A stretch of 8,632 bases of DNA from Verrucomicrobiales bacterium (GTDB lineage: Bacteria > Verrucomicrobiota > Verrucomicrobiia > Limisphaerales > UBA11320), in the NCBI GenBank assembly GCA_003452185.1, contig DMJJ01000307.1, positions 1,681 through 10,312 of the forward strand. Reading direction: 5' to 3'. The notes beneath the pieces are model-generated. The model saw only the letters and a list, made by a program, of their open reading frames with translations, was not told where the DNA came from and made no database searches. Position numbers and translations under genes: made by a program. How positions within the stretch are numbered: the first letter of the stretch is position 1; the number at the start of each line of letters is the position of its first letter. Positions 5,907 to 8,632 of this stretch are shown in pieces.

Positions 5907-8359
5907 AGACTCAGGGGACGAACCGTCTTCTCATCGCATCGCAACTCCACCCGGGCCGCCTTCGAGAGCCTCTCGAACAGCGTCTCCCCCACCCCGATGG
6001 CCGCCGGGATCCCGAGCTCCGCGCACCGGATGGTCATGTGGGAGTTGGCCCCGCCGAAGCGGGTGATGAGGCCCGCGATTCCCTTGGAAAAGATCCAGTC
6101 AAAACCCGGGTCGGCACACTCGATGCAGACCAGCTTTCCGAACAGGTCGGCCGCCCCCGTCATCTGGTTGGTCACGCAGACCGTGGCTCCGGAGATCCGC
6201 TTGCGGGTGACAAAGTTGGCCGCCCCGCGGTGCTGCGGGATGACATGAAGGTCCTGGGCTCCGCGAATGATGTAACCGAGCCGCAGCCCGCGCATCTCAC
6301 GCGCCGCGGCGCGGCGTGACTGGGCCAACTCCTGGAAGTGGGTCTCGCGATCCCGGACCACCGGGGCACTGAGGGTTTCAGAAAGATCATGCAGGGAAAG
6401 CCACGCAGCGTCCTCCCGGGTCAACCCGATGCACTCCCCCCACTCGGCGATGCACTCCAGGGCGTCGCTCAACGGCCGGGTGAAGACAAACTTGGCATGC
6501 TCACGGCCGGTGATCGCGCGGCCCGCGTACAGGAAGAGCTGGTCAGGGCTGAGCCTCAGGCCGGCCTCCGCCAGGAGGCGGGTGAACCCCTGGAGCTCCC
6601 CCTCGGTGGGAACGAACCCGGAGTCCTCGCGCCGCCCCGCGTGCCGGGGGGCCGGGACGGCCGCCTCGCGGAAGAGATCGTCCCGCTGGTCGTAACGGGG
6701 GCTCAGGAGGTCGAAGGTGCCGGGGCGGAGGTGCCCGTAACGGCGCAGGAACTCCTGCGGCGTGGCGCCGCCCGAGGTGACGGCCGCAAAATCGTCCGCC
6801 ATCATGCCTGCCGGGGTCACGAGGGAGCGCTTGAAGGCCTCGAGCCGATCCAGCGTCCAGACCCCCCGCTCAATCGCGGAGCGAAGCAGGGCCTCGGCCA
6901 TGAAGGCGTGCCGGGCAATGACGGCAAAGGGGCGGCTCCCATACTGCCGGCAAACCGCCAGGAGCTCAAACGCCCGCCGCAGCGGGGTCTCGGGAAGCGA
7001 CCAGGAGTCGAGCTGGGTTTCAAGGATCGAGATCCGCCGGAGCGCCTGCGCAAGCGACCCCTCGACCCCCGGATCCACGTTGCGCTGGGTCAGCCCCCTG
7101 ACCGCCTCCGTGTAGAGGCGGTGCGACAACGGGTCGAACAGGCCGGCATAGCGCTTGAAAAAGTTCTGCTCGAACGCGAAGTCGAACACGGTCTGCGCCA
7201 CCTCAAACTCGACCTTGTCGTGAAACTCCGGGTGGGCGGAGAGGCGCTCCAGCCACGCGTTCACCACCCCGTTCTCGATCGCCCGGGGAAGCCCATCCGG
7301 GAGGAAGGACCGGAAGCTGTTCCGCACGTCGACATAGGGACGCCCCGCCAGAGCCACCACCAGCGGCTGGTCCGGCACCGCCCGGTACCCCATGGAGGCG
7401 CGCGCCTCCTGCCAGACGCGGTCGCTGATGAGCTGCCGAAAGACGGACAGCGCCAGCGGACCGGGCTCGGGACCGATGAGCTCCGCGGGGTTCCAGTCGG
7501 GCATCTGCCCAAAGAGGGTGGTCTCCCCGGGAAGCCCCGCCTGGGGACGGGAGAGCTCGGAACAAAACTGCTCGATCTGCTCGAGCGCCTCCCCGAGCCG
7601 CGTCCGGACAGCCCGGTTCCAGTTCCGCTGCACCGCGATCCGCCTCACCTGCAGCAGGTGCCAGGCTTCATCGGCGGTCTGCGCAAACTCAATGTCGAGG
7701 GGAGTTCGCCCCCCGCACAACGCCTCCAGCTCCCGCGCCATGGCCAGCAGGGCGGCGATCCGGGGGGATTCGACGTAATCCGCGGGCGCGTCGCGATGCA
7801 CCACCAGGCTCTTGCTGACATCCGTCCCCCCGGTGATGACGTCGGTGCGGCCCGATTCGTCATCATAGTTGATGATGTAATAGGGGGCGCCGTTGGTAAG
7901 GTCGTGCGTCATGAGCACGCCGCTCATCACAACCTCGGAAAGCATCGCCTGCACCAGGACCTGGTTTCCAGGGTGGGCCGAGGGATAGCTCGCGATCACG
8001 CTCTCCACCCCCTCCGACAGCCGGTCCCGATCGGCGGACGGGACCCCCAGCACCGACCGGAAGGCCCCCGCCATGCTCGAGGCCGAGGAGTCCTCGGAAT
8101 AGGCGCTGCTCCGGACCGCCAAGGGCCGCGCCGGGAAGCGCTGGACGATGCGGTCCAGGACCCCCATCCGATCCGACTGCCACTCCGCCACGGTAAACCA
8201 GATCAGGTCCGGGACCTGGCACCGGCGGACCAGCGGGGCGATCCGCTCCAAGGTCTCCGCCTTGGTGCCAAACACGAGGCGCTCCTCCCGGCCCGACGGG
8301 GCCCGGAAGTGTCGGGTCGTGTCCGAGCCGGTCGCGAACTGGGTCGCCGGGGAGGTCAT
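5903..8359 (-). CDS. ATP-grasp/phosphohistidine kinase, probable L-glutamine kinase (Cj1418-like)
   Basis: This 818-residue protein has the three-part build of PEP synthase relatives. An N-terminal nucleotide-binding part begins with FGTKAETLERI (30-40) and contains AVRSSAYSEDSSASSMAGAF (81-100), VQAMLSEVVMSGVLMTHD (136-153) and PLDIEFAQ (220-227) with LLQVRRI (235-241). A long helical middle follows (about 250-690). A C-terminal swivelling domain has GIAGLITRFGGANSHMTIRC (760-779) in which His774 is the predicted phosphorylated histidine, followed by AELGIPAAIG. The PEP/pyruvate barrel of true PEP synthase is absent. In Cj1418 this architecture transfers phosphate from ATP to the amide nitrogen of L-glutamine, giving AMP and inorganic phosphate. 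It is the first gene visible in the operon, and its TGA overlaps the next ATG by four bases. Rifampin phosphotransferase-like or other PPDK-like kinases share the layout, but the next three genes make glutamine kinase the best call. Confidence 0.88.
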   Translation of the reverse strand: MTSPATQFATGSDTTRHFRAPSGREERLVFGTKAETLERIAPLVRRCQVPDLIWFTVAEWQSDRMGVLDRIVQRFPARPLAVRSSAYSEDSSASSMAGAFRSVLGVPSADRDRLSEGVESVIASYPSAHPGNQVLVQAMLSEVVMSGVLMTHDLTNGAPYYIINYDDESGRTDVITGGTDVSKSLVVHRDAPADYVESPRIAALLAMARELEALCGGRTPLDIEFAQTADEAWHLLQVRRIAVQRNWNRAVRTRLGEALEQIEQFCSELSRPQAGLPGETTLFGQMPDWNPAELIGPEPGPLALSVFRQLISDRVWQEARASMGYRAVPDQPLVVALAGRPYVDVRNSFRSFLPDGLPRAIENGVVNAWLERLSAHPEFHDKVEFEVAQTVFDFAFEQNFFKRYAGLFDPLSHRLYTEAVRGLTQRNVDPGVEGSLAQALRRISILETQLDSWSLPETPLRRAFELLAVCRQYGSRPFAVIARHAFMAEALLRSAIERGVWTLDRLEAFKRSLVTPAGMMADDFAAVTSGGATPQEFLRRYGHLRPGTFDLLSPRYDQRDDLFREAAVPAPRHAGRREDSGFVPTEGELQGFTRLLAEAGLRLSPDQLFLYAGRAITGREHAKFVFTRPLSDALECIAEWGECIGLTREDAAWLSLHDLSETLSAPVVRDRETHFQELAQSRRAAAREMRGLRLGYIIRGAQDLHVIPQHRGAANFVTRKRISGATVCVTNQMTGAADLFGKLVCIECADPGFDWIFSKGIAGLITRFGGANSHMTIRCAELGIPAAIGVGETLFERLSKAARVELRCDEKTVRPLSL

Positions 8360-8632
8360 GCCTCGGAACGGGGTGAGGAAAGCGGGACCGGGGAACCCTC
8401 AGCCGGGTCGAGGGATGGGTCGGGCCCCGGAGGGACAGGTTTGCCGAGGCGGAAGGGTTTCACCCCGGGAGGGGCAATTCCTGCAGCCCACATGGAGAGT
8501 CCCCGCCGGGGAGGCCGGGTCCGAAAGAGCGCAGAATGGACCTCCGACGATGGGCCGCTGGTCTGGTGCCAGTTCATGGCGGAATGAGGATCATAAGTCG
8601 TGCCAGCCCCGACACCCTTCCCCGCCCCCCCC
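8360..8632. other. Upstream region of the phosphoramidate operon, no convincing gene
   Basis: This 273-bp stretch reaches the right edge. On the minus strand a frame is open from the edge to a stop at 8356, with an ATG at 8577 (73 codons) whose TGA overlaps the kinase ATG. It is rich in Pro, Ser, Gly and Arg, has no recognisable domain, and is probably fortuitous. TATGAT (8595-8590, minus strand) could be a -10 element, but no matching -35 was found and it would leave a leader of about 230 nt, so the operon promoter is not identified. An eight-C run closes the window. Confidence 0.5.

Noticed and set aside
6338..8587. 749-codon open frame on the plus strand opposite the glutamine kinase gene
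   Set aside because: It is antisense to a gene with clear motifs, is Arg/Pro/Gly-rich without a recognisable domain, and long antisense frames are expected in DNA this GC-rich.
8588..8612. Sigma-54-like TGGCACG (minus strand) upstream of the operon
   Set aside because: The downstream GC-containing -12 element is absent at the required spacing.
8356..8632. Minus-strand frame open from the window edge, ending in an ATGA overlap with the kinase start; contains YDPHSAMNW, faintly like a metzincin Met-turn
   Set aside because: About 90 open codons are unremarkable in GC-rich DNA, the rest is low-complexity Pro/Ser/Arg, and there is no zinc-binding motif in view. The upstream sequence beyond the window would settle it.
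1..8632. CRISPR arrays, tRNA or rRNA genes, and tandem long repeats
   Set aside because: No regularly spaced direct repeats, cloverleaf-like segments or rRNA-like sequence were found on reading both strands.

Overview
All recognisable genes lie on the minus strand, so the window reads right to left. The DNA is very GC-rich (about two thirds by eye). Start codons lack clear Shine-Dalgarno sequences, and one end carries a secreted esterase followed by an SMP-30/gluconolactonase-like gene. Together these suggest a member of the Verrucomicrobiota or a relative (Planctomycetota-like). This placement is an inference from gene style; no rRNA or other marker is present.

Region 1 (about 1538-8359) is a compact six-gene operon with junctions of 4-nt and 13-nt overlap followed by gaps of 22, 22 and 18 nt. 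In transcription order it encodes: (1) an 818-residue PEP-synthase-like ATP-grasp/phosphohistidine kinase; (2) a class I glutamine amidotransferase-like hydrolase; (3) a sugar-phosphate-type nucleotidyltransferase; (4) an APS-kinase-like kinase; (5) a class I SAM methyltransferase; (6) a sulfotransferase-fold protein with a long C-terminal extension. The first four match, in type and order, Cj1418-Cj1417-Cj1416-Cj1415 of Campylobacter jejuni, which make the activated phosphoramidate used for O-methyl phosphoramidate (MeOPN) capsule decoration. The proposed route is: glutamine is N-phosphorylated; the product is coupled to CTP to give CDP-glutamine; glutamate is hydrolysed off to leave cytidine diphosphoramidate; this is phosphorylated on the 3'-hydroxyl to give a PAPS-like donor. 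The methyltransferase would supply a methyl group. The sulfotransferase-like protein, whose fold normally reads a 3'-phosphonucleotide, could transfer the phosphoramidate to an acceptor. The operon is therefore best read as a phosphoramidate-modification cassette outside Campylobacter with a possibly new kind of terminal transferase. Automatic annotation would probably scatter it as 'PEP synthase', 'gamma-glutamyl-gamma-aminobutyrate hydrolase', 'NTP transferase', 'CysC' and 'sulfotransferase', hiding the pathway.

Region 2 (1305-1537) is a 233-bp gap with three small inverted repeats, a sequence resembling a common insertion-sequence end, and a candidate promoter for the next genes.

Region 3 (1-1304) holds a secreted alpha/beta-hydrolase esterase and, 37 nt downstream, the first 129 codons of a secreted SMP-30/gluconolactonase-like protein cut by the window edge. 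This pair looks like an independent exported-hydrolase operon with no visible link to the phosphoramidate genes. The right edge (8360-8632) holds the operon's upstream region and no convincing gene. No tRNA, rRNA, CRISPR array or complete mobile element was seen.
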